DNA of 42,239 bases from a virus (IMGVR_UViG_3300023184_000239:1-42239); one strand, 5' to 3'. Numbered from the stretch's first letter, positions 9,511 through 17,312 are shown. The notes: generated from the sequence alone by a model not told the origin. Program-made: numbers and translations.

Positions 9511-10515
9511 ATGTTATCAACAGCACTATCATCAGGGTCAATTCAACCCGCTGGATCTCAAACATTTAATTCTTCAGGCACTTATAGAATTCCATATGGA
9601 ATTCGAATTATAACAGTTGCGGGCGCTGGTTCTGATGGCACTCCAGGTACAGCAGGAACTGGCGGCGCAGCCGGAAATGCAGGTACAGCAGGAAATGCTG
9701 GATCGCCAGGAAATTCTGGTCTTCCTGGCGGTGGCGGTGGCGGTGGTGGAGGAGAAACAGTGGCGACTCCGGGTTCTGCTGGCGGCGCAGGAACACCAGG
9801 AACTAGTGGTGGCACTGTTGGAACTGGTAATCCAGGTGCTGGCGGAGCTGGTGGTGTAAACGGTGTTACCGCCGGTGGTGCTGGAGTTGTTGGAAATATA
9901 GGAAATACAGGAACAGCAGGAAATGCTGGAGCGCCAGGAACAGGAGGATCTGCTGGTAATCCAGGCGCACCTGGAAGTGCCGGTGTAAATTCTAACTTTA
10001 GCGGTCCTACAGCATGGACTGGTGAAACACCATCAATTACCTATATTGCTGGTAATGCTGGAGTTTTAGGAAATCCAGGAAATCCAGGAACCGCAGGAGC
10101 CGCAGGTCCCGGCGGACCAGGTGGTCCCGGCGGAGCAGGTGGTCCCGGCGGAGGTGGTGGTGCAGCTGGACAAAACAGCGGACCAATAACTGGTAGTCCT
10201 AACGGCACCGGCGGTGGTGCAGGTGGTCCCGGCGGAGCAGGTTCTCCAGCGCAGGCCGGATCAAAAGGTGTTCCCGCTTTGCGTGCAGGACAGCCTGGTG
10301 GTCCAGGTGGAGGAGGTTCAGCAGGCAGCGCGGGTAATGCAGGCACCGGCGGTACCCCAGGAAATGCTGGAGCAGCGGGTAATCCAGGAACAGGAGGCAC
10401 CGCAGGAGGATCAGGAACTTCAGGAACAACAACTGTAGCGGTTAAATCTTTGGCTGATTATACAGTTACAGTCGCACCAGGAAAATCAGTGACAGTTTCA
10501 TTTTCTGCTCAATAA
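9511..10515 (+). CDS. Glycine-rich adhesin-like tail fibre tip protein
   Basis: 334 residues. The N-terminal approximately 35 residues (QTFNSSGTYRIPYGIRIITV) form the beta motif that often introduces glycine-rich phage proteins. Residues about 35-310 are Gly/Ala/Pro/Asn-rich, with runs such as GGGGGGGGG and many GxPG, GNAG and GGPGGPG units. This recalls the glycine-rich receptor-binding domain of T-even gp38 adhesins, which pack as polyglycine-II helices. The C-terminus (VKSLADYTVTVAPGKSVTVS) is a closing beta segment. The gene is much richer in G+C than its neighbours because of GGN/GCN codons, and it carries direct DNA repeats that could recombine. Likely role: host recognition at the fibre tip. 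It directly precedes an island with a prolyl-hydroxylase-like oxygenase. Confidence 0.65.
   Translation: MLSTALSSGSIQPAGSQTFNSSGTYRIPYGIRIITVAGAGSDGTPGTAGTGGAAGNAGTAGNAGSPGNSGLPGGGGGGGGGETVATPGSAGGAGTPGTSGGTVGTGNPGAGGAGGVNGVTAGGAGVVGNIGNTGTAGNAGAPGTGGSAGNPGAPGSAGVNSNFSGPTAWTGETPSITYIAGNAGVLGNPGNPGTAGAAGPGGPGGPGGAGGPGGGGGAAGQNSGPITGSPNGTGGGAGGPGGAGSPAQAGSKGVPALRAGQPGGPGGGGSAGSAGNAGTGGTPGNAGAAGNPGTGGTAGGSGTSGTTTVAVKSLADYTVTVAPGKSVTVSFSAQ
10120..10242 (+). repeat. Direct repeats in the glycine-rich adhesin gene
   Basis: An identical 21-nt unit (starting GGTGGTCCCGGCGG, ending AGCAGGT) occurs at 10120-10140 and 10222-10242, with related partial copies nearby. The repeats are in frame, so recombination between them would change the length of the glycine-rich region by 34 codons. 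Confidence 0.8.
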
Positions 10516-10533
10516 TTATGAGGAATTTATATT

Positions 10534-11235
10534 ATGTTTTGGAAAAAATTGGATGACAGCATTGAATTTCTTTGTGAACCTAGATTAGAGGGAGTAATAC
10601 CTAAACCCTTTCCAGCAAAGCAATTTATTCCCGATTGGTATAAACGATTAAAATCTTATCACAAAGATGAAGATAAGATTACACCATTACCAACGCTTAA
10701 ACGATGTCCACCGTTTTTAGATGCAATGTCGGCAGGATGGATAATCCCTCTAGTTGCTGATGTTCATTTAAATGTTATAGATGACGGAACTGGAGTGTCT
10801 TGGGAATCTAATTTCATATATAATGTAATAGAAAACCATAAACTATCTCAAATAGAAACTCATCCTAAAGTTCCAAAAATTCCATTAAAGATATTAAACT
10901 ACTGGATGATTAAAACTCCACCTGGATGGTCTAGTTTGTTTATAACTCCAATAAATAGAATTGATGATAACTTAGAACTTATGGCTGGAATAGTTGAAAC
11001 TGATAACTATTATGAGTATGTAAATTTTCCAGGATTCGTTAAGATAGAAGGATATTTAAAATTAGATTCTGGATATCCATTGATGCAAGTTATTCCATTC
11101 AAACGAGAATATAATAAAGTAGCGAAAATAAAAACATTTTCTGCGGAAGATTCAAAAAAACATCAAATAAATAGAGATAGACTCTCAAGCAATCCCAGTC
11201 ATTATCGAGATAATGTGTGGGTAAAAAAAATATGA
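10534..11235 (+). CDS. Conserved phage protein of unknown function (DUF6065-like)
   Basis: 233 residues. Recognisable features are the N-terminal acidic/proline region (PKPFPAKQFIPDWYKRL), a conserved-looking block TLKRCPPFLDAMSAGWIIPL, a central WxxxTPPGWSSLFITPINR pattern and a C-terminal MQVIPFKRE. This layout matches, from memory, the DUF6065 proteins seen in phages and marine bacteria near 2OG-Fe(II) oxygenase genes. No catalytic motif is evident, and there is no signal peptide or membrane segment. It overlaps the oxygenase gene by 4 nt (ATGA) and so is probably translationally coupled to it. It may act with that enzyme on the same substrate, which is inference. Confidence 0.55.
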   Translation: MFWKKLDDSIEFLCEPRLEGVIPKPFPAKQFIPDWYKRLKSYHKDEDKITPLPTLKRCPPFLDAMSAGWIIPLVADVHLNVIDDGTGVSWESNFIYNVIENHKLSQIETHPKVPKIPLKILNYWMIKTPPGWSSLFITPINRIDDNLELMAGIVETDNYYEYVNFPGFVKIEGYLKLDSGYPLMQVIPFKREYNKVAKIKTFSAEDSKKHQINRDRLSSNPSHYRDNVWVKKI

Positions 11236-11771
11236 TAGCAGAACCTTTATGGTGGTCTTGGAAACAAATAATCCCTACAAATATATGTGAAGCGATTATT
11301 GAAGAAGGATATAAATTAAAATTAAAACCTGCAATGGTTGGATTAGGTGAAGAAGTTCTTAATGAAAGTATAAGAAAAACTACTGTTGGATTTTTTTCAT
11401 GGGATTCGTGGATTGGTGCTATCTGCAATCATTATGCACATCGAGCGAATACTAGTGCGTGGAACTTTCAAATATCAGGGCAACAGGATCCTCAATTCGC
11501 TATGTATGGTAATAATGAATTTTATGATTTCCATGAAGATTCTTCGAAGTTTGAAAAGAACATGAGAAAATTAAGTTTAGTTATTTCTATATCAAATCCG
11601 GACACATATGAAGGTGGAGATTTTGAATTTTTTGATGGAACAAGACCAGATATAAAAGGACAGGGATCTATATTAGTATTTCCATCATTTATTAAGCACA
11701 GAGTCACGCCAGTAACAAAAGGAACAAGATATTCATTAGTTAATTGGTTTTATGGAGAACAATTCAAATGA
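11232..11771 (+). CDS. 2OG-Fe(II) oxygenase, prolyl 4-hydroxylase-like
   Basis: 179 residues from ATG 11232, chosen over the upstream in-frame GTG 11217 because it makes the 4-nt ATGA overlap used repeatedly in this operon. The double-stranded beta-helix motifs are clear. The iron-binding H101-x-D103 lies in YDFHEDSS, the distal H156 in FIKHRVTP, and R166 in GTRYSLVNWF binds 2-oxoglutarate. GGDFEFFDG and GSILVFPS are the usual strands between them. The family hydroxylates peptidyl proline or related substrates using 2-oxoglutarate and O2. It lies just after a Gly/Pro-rich adhesin gene and in the same phage as a collagen-like fibre, so virion proline residues are a plausible substrate (inference). 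Confidence 0.85.
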   Translation: MIAEPLWWSWKQIIPTNICEAIIEEGYKLKLKPAMVGLGEEVLNESIRKTTVGFFSWDSWIGAICNHYAHRANTSAWNFQISGQQDPQFAMYGNNEFYDFHEDSSKFEKNMRKLSLVISISNPDTYEGGDFEFFDGTRPDIKGQGSILVFPSFIKHRVTPVTKGTRYSLVNWFYGEQFK

Positions 11772-12259
11772 TTAATTTATTGTATTTAGATAATAATGAT
11801 AAAATAATAGAAGAAATAGAAGAAATAGATATTGAGAAGGATTACGATTTAAATAAATTATATTTTGTCGTCGATAATTTTAAAGATAAAATAGGATATC
11901 TTAAAGAAAAAACACAGATAATTTCAATGGATATATCGGATATTTATCGAGAATATAATTTGAATCATTTAGAACATAGCGCAAATACTATCTACACAAT
12001 AAGCGAATCAAAGTTTTTGCTAATGCAATCTGGCTTGGTTGAACATATAAATTTAAAATGTAAAAATAAAATAGAAAACTTATTTTATGCATTAAGAAAT
12101 GATAAGACATTGGAAGAGTTTTTAGAAAAAAGAACACTTGTGATTGAGAAAAAAGAAAATACATTAAAAATTCTTAATGAATGCAGAACTGTTTTAGATA
12201 TATTAAATAATATACAATCATTAAAAGATTATGATATGGATTTAGAAACTATCAAATGA
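11768..12259 (+). CDS. Acidic helical protein of unknown function
   Basis: 163 residues from ATG 11768, which overlaps the oxygenase stop by 4 nt; the in-frame TTG 11744 upstream is less likely. The protein is rich in Glu, Lys, Asn and Ile. It begins with a short beta-like segment (INLLYLDNNDKIIEEIEEID), and residues 85-163 are probably helical or coiled coil (KCKNKIENLFYALRNDKTLE). No known motif is seen. Its stop overlaps the stop of the convergent PP-loop gene by 8 nt, and no terminator lies between them. It ends the plus-strand arm of the island. Confidence 0.55.
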   Translation: MINLLYLDNNDKIIEEIEEIDIEKDYDLNKLYFVVDNFKDKIGYLKEKTQIISMDISDIYREYNLNHLEHSANTIYTISESKFLLMQSGLVEHINLKCKNKIENLFYALRNDKTLEEFLEKRTLVIEKKENTLKILNECRTVLDILNNIQSLKDYDMDLETIK

Positions 12260-13391
12260 TATACTCATTTGTAGATATAAACTTTTCTGAAAACTTATTA
12301 TTATTATACTCTGTAAGTTTAGTTTGAAAATTGTTATATGAACTCAAAAATATATCTTTTTGTATCATATTTCCGTCCCATATCCAATCATCCAATCTAG
12401 ATTTTGCTGAAGATGGAGATTTTCCTGTAGAAAATGTATTTACATCCCAATATGGATACATAAGTTTTTGATAGCCCTTATCAGATAGATATAAATTTAA
12501 TAACTTATTATATCCACGAGAAGAAGGTTTTTGTTGGTAATATGATAGAATTGAATGTAAATTTGTATTTCTTATTTTGAAAAAGTTTTTAATTATATTA
12601 CATTGTTTTATCATTAATTCTGGTAAATCCGGACTAATACAAAAAAACTCATCGTACCATCCATTATTGTAGTTTCTTTGAACAATTGGAGAAACAACAT
12701 TATCATACGCATCATTGAATGTTAAATAATTATTTCCATTTCTATTATTAAAAACTAGTTTTTCCATACCCCAAAGAAAACAAACTTTTTTTCCAGAAAG
12801 AATTAAATTTTTCCACTTATCTACATTATGCCTCAATAAAGATTTTGCAATATTATTTGGTGAAATATTAAAATTCATATCATATAGTATATGTTCATGC
12901 CGATCATTAGTAGATAAATAATCCATGATAAATTTAGAAAAATCTATCACTGTATAATCGAATTTATATTTTTCTGAAAGAGTTATAATGTTTGGAATTG
13001 CTACAGTATATTGTTCTATATTTGCATAGCTATCTTTAACTTTAGACCCTTCGAGAGATACAAGTGTTGCAACTTCATCTAATTTACATTCAGAATTGAT
13101 CCACTGCATTAGCATATTATGACTATCAGATCCACCGCTATAGAAAAGAACAACGTAATCATAAGAGTTTCTAATTTGTCTGCATCTTAATTTATATAAT
13201 TCATTTAAAGATACATCTATCTCTTTAGAAAAATCTACTTTTAAAAATACTTCGTCATTATAATTCCAATGAATATTTTTTTTATTTTTTGCAGCACATT
13301 CTATTGCTTCTATTCTACTATATGTTTTATATTCACCAACTTGATAAAAACCAAATTTATCTGGAGAATATATTTGAATATTATTGTTCAT
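12252..13391 (-). CDS. PP-loop ATP-pyrophosphatase-like protein (divergent member)
   Basis: 379 residues. FYSGGSDS at residues 83-90 is the SGGxDS signature of PP-loop (N-type ATP-pyrophosphatase) enzymes such as asparagine synthetase, GMP synthetase, QueC, TtcA and WbpG-like amidotransferases. These enzymes adenylate a substrate before amide or sulfur transfer. The N-terminal 80 residues contain IYSPDKFGFYQVGEYKTYSR, a small domain preceding the loop. The C-terminal 200 residues are Asn/Tyr/Lys-rich with no recognised motif. There is no glutaminase domain and no CxxC. It is the last gene of a three-gene minus-strand operon and overlaps the preceding gene by 4 nt. The substrate is unknown. 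Only the PP-loop assignment is well supported. Confidence 0.7.
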   Translation of the reverse strand: MNNNIQIYSPDKFGFYQVGEYKTYSRIEAIECAAKNKKNIHWNYNDEVFLKVDFSKEIDVSLNELYKLRCRQIRNSYDYVVLFYSGGSDSHNMLMQWINSECKLDEVATLVSLEGSKVKDSYANIEQYTVAIPNIITLSEKYKFDYTVIDFSKFIMDYLSTNDRHEHILYDMNFNISPNNIAKSLLRHNVDKWKNLILSGKKVCFLWGMEKLVFNNRNGNNYLTFNDAYDNVVSPIVQRNYNNGWYDEFFCISPDLPELMIKQCNIIKNFFKIRNTNLHSILSYYQQKPSSRGYNKLLNLYLSDKGYQKLMYPYWDVNTFSTGKSPSSAKSRLDDWIWDGNMIQKDIFLSSYNNFQTKLTEYNNNKFSEKFISTNEYII

Positions 13392-14203
13392 ATTAGATAG
13401 GGTTTGAATATATTTAGTAGCTCATTTTTTTTCCATTGTATTCCAGTTTTAAATTTTTTTGATTCTGTCATAGCGTGGTTTATTTTTTGAATATATTCTG
13501 GATATTTATAGTGCATTTTAGTTCTCAGTTCTAATCCATATAATATCGACTTATATTCTTTCCAGCTCATATTTTCACCATCTAAAGTGTTACCACTAAT
13601 CATAGAATAAGTTAATTCAGGAGTGTATGTAAAAAATCCAATTTCATCTCCAAAGTATTCTGAATCATACGCATCATATTCATTAATGCTATATTCACTA
13701 TATTTTATTAATGCAAAACCGTCGCCTATGATATGATCTCCACATATCATAGTTCCCTTATTCTCTTTGACGTAGTTTGCAGCATACGCTCGCGTTGCAG
13801 ATTCAAAACCTATACCATTTATTTTTTTAAATATAAAATTCACACATATATCAATAATTTTATCATTCGAGCATTCAATCACAACTGGCTTTAAAGATAA
13901 TTTTTTACATATCTTAAATGCATATTTCGATTCTTCTTCATTTCCTTCGCACAAAATAATCAGAGGAATTATTGGAATTTTTAATTTTTCAAAACAGACT
14001 AATACATATTCAGAATCAATTCCACCGCTGAGTCCAACATAGAGGTTTTGATATTTTTTTGATATTTTAGTTGCTGCTTCTGCAGCTGCAGTGTGGAACT
14101 CTAATGGTTTAAATGGATATAGATTGAATTTTACATCGTAATCAGACATTAATCCAGATTTAGTAAGATTGTCATTAATCCAATTATTTTCGCTGATGAT
14201 CAT
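13388..14203 (-). CDS. PP-loop ATP-pyrophosphatase-like protein, tandem paralogue B
   Basis: 271 residues. GLSGGIDSE (57-65) is the PP-loop, followed by IPIIPLIILCEGNEEESKYA, typical of the second strand that specifies the substrate in this superfamily. It is close to an asparagine-synthase C-terminal domain in motif style but lacks the glutaminase half. A later conserved block is GIGFESATRAYAANYVKENK followed by MICGDHIIGDG. It is clearly paralogous to the adjacent gene 14203-15024, with long identical stretches such as KYQNLYVGLSGGIDSEYVL. It abuts its upstream paralogue by one shared base (TAATG) and overlaps the downstream gene by 4 nt, so the three are probably coexpressed. The reaction is unknown; amidation or another ATP-dependent transfer is the family expectation. 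Confidence 0.7.
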   Translation of the reverse strand: MIISENNWINDNLTKSGLMSDYDVKFNLYPFKPLEFHTAAAEAATKISKKYQNLYVGLSGGIDSEYVLVCFEKLKIPIIPLIILCEGNEEESKYAFKICKKLSLKPVVIECSNDKIIDICVNFIFKKINGIGFESATRAYAANYVKENKGTMICGDHIIGDGFALIKYSEYSINEYDAYDSEYFGDEIGFFTYTPELTYSMISGNTLDGENMSWKEYKSILYGLELRTKMHYKYPEYIQKINHAMTESKKFKTGIQWKKNELLNIFKPYLI

Positions 14204-14281
14204 TATGAATATATTAGATAGGGTTTGAATATATTTAGTAGCTCATTTTTTTTCCATCGTATTCCAGTTTTAAATTTTTTT
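13390..14281 (-). repeat. Near-identical 71-nt blocks in the duplicated PP-loop genes
   Basis: Positions 13390-13460 and 14211-14281 are the same except for one base (TTCCATTG versus TTCCATCG). They encode the shared C-terminus KFKTGI-WKKNELLNIFKPY. The copies lie 821 nt apart. Other long identical patches occur in the two genes, for example around GCATACGCTCGCGTTGC, so the tandem duplication is recent or maintained by gene conversion. Confidence 0.9.
13503..13510 (-). promoter_or_regulatory. Candidate internal minus-strand late promoter
   Basis: The plus strand reads TATTTATA, so the minus strand reads TATAAATA. It lies inside paralogue B, about 110 nt before the start of the last PP-loop gene at 13391. 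The matching site in paralogue A does not have the octamer. It encodes YKYP, so chance is possible. Confidence 0.3.
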
Positions 14282-15024
14282 AAGTTATGAATAGATGCAA
14301 TTACTTTTCGAATTCTTTCTGGATAACTATAATAAATTTTATCCCTTACTTCTAATGCGAATAATTTTGATTTATATTCTTGCCAGAACATATTTTCACC
14401 ATCTAAAGTATTTCCACTAATCATCGAATAAACCAATTCAGGAGTATATGTAAAAAAGCCAATTTCATCTCCAAAGTGTGCCGAATCATATCCATCCCAT
14501 TCGTTCATAGCATATTCACTATCTTTTAGTAATATATCTCCATCACCAATCATGTGTTCTCCGCAAATTAAAGTTCCCTCATTCTCTTTGACGTAGTTTG
14601 CAGCATACGCTCGCGTTGCGGATTGGAATCCTATACCATTTATTTTTTTGAATATAAAATTTAGACATATATCAATAATTTCATAATTTGAACAAATTAT
14701 AACTTTAGGAGTAATATTTAATTTTTCACATATCTTAAATGCGTATTTTGATTCTTCTTCATTACCTTCACATAATACGATTAAAGGAATTATTGGAATT
14801 TTTAATTTATAAAAACACATCAATACATATTCAGAATCAATTCCACCGCTGAGTCCGACATAAAGGTTTTGATATTTTTTCGAGATTTTTATTGCCGCTT
14901 GTTCTGCAGCTGCATGAAACTCTAATGGTTTGAATGGATATAGATTGAATTTTACATCGTAATCTGATATAAGCCCTGTGGGCGTAAAATTATCATTGAT
15001 CCAATTATTTTCACTAATGATCAT
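14203..15024 (-). CDS. PP-loop ATP-pyrophosphatase-like protein, tandem paralogue A
   Basis: 273 residues from ATG 15024; a GTG at 15033 is in frame. The ATG is preferred because the protein then begins MIISENNWINDN exactly like its tandem copy. The PP-loop LSGGIDSE (residues 58-65) and the blocks LIVLCEGNEEESKYA, SATRAYAANYVKENEG and LICGEHMIGDGD are shared with the copy. Differences concentrate between residues 165 and 190 and near residues 215-250, which could affect substrate specificity. It is the first gene of the minus-strand operon. A minus-strand late promoter octamer (15055-15062) lies 30 nt upstream. The function is unknown beyond ATP-pyrophosphatase chemistry. Confidence 0.7.
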   Translation of the reverse strand: MIISENNWINDNFTPTGLISDYDVKFNLYPFKPLEFHAAAEQAAIKISKKYQNLYVGLSGGIDSEYVLMCFYKLKIPIIPLIVLCEGNEEESKYAFKICEKLNITPKVIICSNYEIIDICLNFIFKKINGIGFQSATRAYAANYVKENEGTLICGEHMIGDGDILLKDSEYAMNEWDGYDSAHFGDEIGFFTYTPELVYSMISGNTLDGENMFWQEYKSKLFALEVRDKIYYSYPERIRKVIASIHNLKKFKTGIRWKKNELLNIFKPYLIYS

Positions 15025-15044
15025 AATTTTCACTTTAAATTCAC

Positions 15045-15052
15045 TATAAATA
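15045..15052 (+). promoter_or_regulatory. Late promoter octamer for the plus-strand gene at 15083
   Basis: An exact TATAAATA lies 30 nt before ATG 15083. It forms one half of a palindrome, TATAAATAGTTATTTATA, at 15045-15062. Confidence 0.75.
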
Positions 15053-15054
15053 GT

Positions 15055-15062
15055 TATTTATA
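15055..15062 (-). promoter_or_regulatory. Late promoter octamer for the minus-strand PP-loop operon
   Basis: The minus strand reads TATAAATA, 30 nt before ATG 15024. It lies only 2 bp from the plus-strand octamer, so the predicted start site of each promoter lies on or beside the other's octamer. Confidence 0.75.
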
Positions 15063-15082
15063 TACAAACACAGGATAATATT

Positions 15083-15460
15083 ATGCCTATCAAGAAAACT
15101 ATAATTCGTGAGAGAACAACTCCAGAATCAAGACTTCCTATTTTAGAAACTAGTGATCGTGAATATATAAAAGAAAAATATCAAAATACTGGAGCAATTT
15201 TATCCATAACTATTACATATAAAAACGCACTAGACGAAGTTGTATTATCTCGAAATCTTGCAACTAAAGAAATTATTGAATATGTATTCAAGGATTATGA
15301 GCAAAAAACCGCTTATAACAAAGATATCGAGATACGAAGAGCCACCATTGCCACTGGATTTCCTAGAGGTAATTTTCTACCAAATGAACTTCGCAATTAC
15401 GGTCCAATCTTACATGCAAATAGCGGAATTTTATTTTCACAAACTGAAGAAGAAATATAA
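15083..15460 (+). CDS. Conserved hypothetical phage protein
   Basis: 125 residues. No known domain is recognised. The N-terminus is basic and acidic (KKTIIRERTTPESRLP). A likely beta-hairpin (AILSITITYKNALDEVVLSR) is followed by a helix (TKEIIEYVFKDYEQKTAY) and a C-terminal tail with GPILHANSGILFSQTEEE. There is no signal peptide or membrane segment. AGGATAATATT precedes the ATG, and a late promoter lies 30 nt upstream. It is the first gene of a short plus-strand unit with the second oxygenase and the radical SAM gene. It may be virion-associated, since it is expressed from a late promoter, but the role is unknown. Confidence 0.55.
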   Translation: MPIKKTIIRERTTPESRLPILETSDREYIKEKYQNTGAILSITITYKNALDEVVLSRNLATKEIIEYVFKDYEQKTAYNKDIEIRRATIATGFPRGNFLPNELRNYGPILHANSGILFSQTEEEI

Positions 15461-15471
15461 AATACACATAT

Positions 15472-16173
15472 ATGATTAAACATTCGATATTTCCGACATT
15501 ATATGGGGAATGGAAATTTCTAGATCACGAAAAATTCAAACAACATTTTAAAGAAACTATTTTTGATTATATTAGAAATAACGGAACAACTAAAAGTGTT
15601 GTCGGAGTAGGTGAGAGAACTAAACATATCGGATTGCATACTATAGATTCATATTCTCCAATATTTCGTTTCGCTTCTGAATGCGTGAGAGAGTATATAC
15701 GAACGATGAATATAGACGATAAATTATATGATCTTTCTCTTGTTAAATCATGGCTGAGTGTTACAGGAACGCCAACAAATATTCATAGCCATGCAGATGC
15801 CCATGTTGTTTTTACTTACTATATCAATATACCCAAAACTTTAGAAAAAAATCTAAGGTTCTATAGAAATCATAATAATATTAATGATCTATATTACTGT
15901 ATGTCTGAATTTAACTGTAAAGAAGAATGGAATGAGTTTAATTGTAAAACTTGGGAGCAGCCTGCTACTGAGGGAGATTTATTTGTTTTTCCGGGAAAGT
16001 TGACTCATGATATCGTTGATAGTTACAGGAAAGAAACTATTGTCGAAGCGTTTGACGAAAACGAATTATTTCAACAAAGAATATGTCTAGCAGGAGACTT
16101 TAATTTAATTTACAGAGAAGCTTCTTCCAATGCTACAGGCACACAGCCAACGAAAAATTGGAGAATGTTTTGA
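15472..16173 (+). CDS. 2OG-Fe(II) oxygenase family protein (second copy type)
   Basis: 233 residues. NIHSHADAHVVFTYYINIP supplies the iron-binding H107-x-D109. GDLFVFPGKLTHDI supplies the distal H179, and R203 in QQRICLAGDFNLIYR fits the 2-oxoglutarate-binding arginine. This matches the putative 2OG-Fe(II) oxygenase type common in marine T4-like phages rather than the P4H type at 11232. The protein ends in NWRMF. A second partial copy of this 3' end occurs after the radical SAM gene (17338-17355), which suggests a rearrangement. It begins 11 nt after the preceding gene and overlaps the radical SAM gene by 4 nt. The substrate is unknown. Confidence 0.8.
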   Translation: MIKHSIFPTLYGEWKFLDHEKFKQHFKETIFDYIRNNGTTKSVVGVGERTKHIGLHTIDSYSPIFRFASECVREYIRTMNIDDKLYDLSLVKSWLSVTGTPTNIHSHADAHVVFTYYINIPKTLEKNLRFYRNHNNINDLYYCMSEFNCKEEWNEFNCKTWEQPATEGDLFVFPGKLTHDIVDSYRKETIVEAFDENELFQQRICLAGDFNLIYREASSNATGTQPTKNWRMF

Positions 16174-17312
16174 TTTCATCATCCTTTTGCCCAGCACCTT
16201 GGCTTTCACTCTTTTATCAATCCAACCATGCATCCCTTTGCTGTGCCAGTCGAGATAAAATTTTATCTAGTCCGAATGATTATATAAAATCTAATTACCT
16301 TCAAGGAATTAAACAACAGTTTCTAGATGGTATTCGTCCATCTACTTGTAATGGTTGTTGGAAAAGAGAAGCCGAAGGCATGCACAGTATTAGAAAATAT
16401 TACACAGAAAAATATGCAAAGTTGTGTAAAAATTTTAATCTAACGTCAAATGACCATTTGGGTACCAAATGGATGGAATTGCGTATCAGTAATCAGTGTA
16501 ATTTTAGTTGCAGAATGTGCGACACTGATTCTAGTTCAATTTTACAAAAAGAAGTTGAAAAAAACGAAAAACTGAAAAAATATTTTACAATTAGTTCTGA
16601 TGCTGACTACAAAATTTCTTCCAGAAACTTCGATCAAATACTTGAACAATTAAAGAACACTGATAGACTAATTTTAACTGGTGGTGAACCAATGTTGATT
16701 AAAAAATATTATGATGTGCTTGACTATCTAATATCAATCGGCAAGCAAGACATTCAGTTGTTAATCTTCACTAACTGTAGTGTATACAACCCGATCTTCA
16801 TTAGTAGATTGAAACAGTTTAAAAATTTATATTTAAATTTAAGTATTGATGCAGTTGGAAAAACAGCAGAATACGTGCGATATGGAACAGATTGGCCAGT
16901 GGTAGAAAAAAATATTTTATTGTTTTGTGAAGAATTCGAAAATGTATCAATTCACTCTACAATAACGTCCTATGGAATATTAGACTATACAGCAACAGCA
17001 ATGTTTTTTCAGTCATTATCAGCTATGTTTCCATTTTTACAGTTTAAAGCTCATGTAGCAACAAGACCTATGCCTTTAAGATTTGAAAATTTACCGCCTG
17101 AGATGAAAATACAAGCCAAATTTCAAATTAATAATGCGCTTCAAATCCTCCAAGGATCTAATTTATCTAAAATTATCATCGAACTAGAAAGTATATTAAA
17201 AAGACTAGATATCATTGGCGAACCTGAAAAGTTTTTAGAATTCACTGAAACGCTTGATAAAGTGAGGGGGCAATCGTTCATAAACTTGCAGTCTAAAATA
17301 AACAATCTGTGA
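16170..17312 (+). CDS. Radical SAM protein with N-terminal twitch-like cysteine domain
   Basis: 380 residues from TTG 16170, chosen because GGAG sits 6 nt upstream and the start overlaps the previous stop by 4 nt. TTG 16158 is an in-frame alternative without a ribosome site. C110-x3-C114-x2-C117 (CNFSCRMC) binds the radical SAM iron-sulfur cluster, and LTGGEPML (near 169-176) is the SAM-binding GGE motif. Extra cysteines at the N-terminus (FCPAPW, SLCC, and CNGCWKREAEG) fit the twitch domain for an auxiliary cluster, as in the N_Twi_rSAM family of phages and marine bacteria. The chemistry is SAM-dependent radical modification of a peptide or small molecule. The target is unknown. 18-bp direct repeats flank it. 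Confidence 0.85.
   Translation: MISSSFCPAPWLSLFYQSNHASLCCASRDKILSSPNDYIKSNYLQGIKQQFLDGIRPSTCNGCWKREAEGMHSIRKYYTEKYAKLCKNFNLTSNDHLGTKWMELRISNQCNFSCRMCDTDSSSILQKEVEKNEKLKKYFTISSDADYKISSRNFDQILEQLKNTDRLILTGGEPMLIKKYYDVLDYLISIGKQDIQLLIFTNCSVYNPIFISRLKQFKNLYLNLSIDAVGKTAEYVRYGTDWPVVEKNILLFCEEFENVSIHSTITSYGILDYTATAMFFQSLSAMFPFLQFKAHVATRPMPLRFENLPPEMKIQAKFQINNALQILQGSNLSKIIIELESILKRLDIIGEPEKFLEFTETLDKVRGQSFINLQSKINNL

Noticed and set aside
9582-10438. Several long open frames on both strands within the glycine-rich gene
   Set aside because: They are shadows of the GGN/GCN/CCN codons: their products are proline- or leucine-rich repeats, lack ribosome sites, and overlap a well-supported gene.
16165-16173. 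ATG at 16165 as start of the radical SAM gene
   Set aside because: It is in the frame of the upstream oxygenase and meets its stop after two codons. The radical SAM frame uses TTG.
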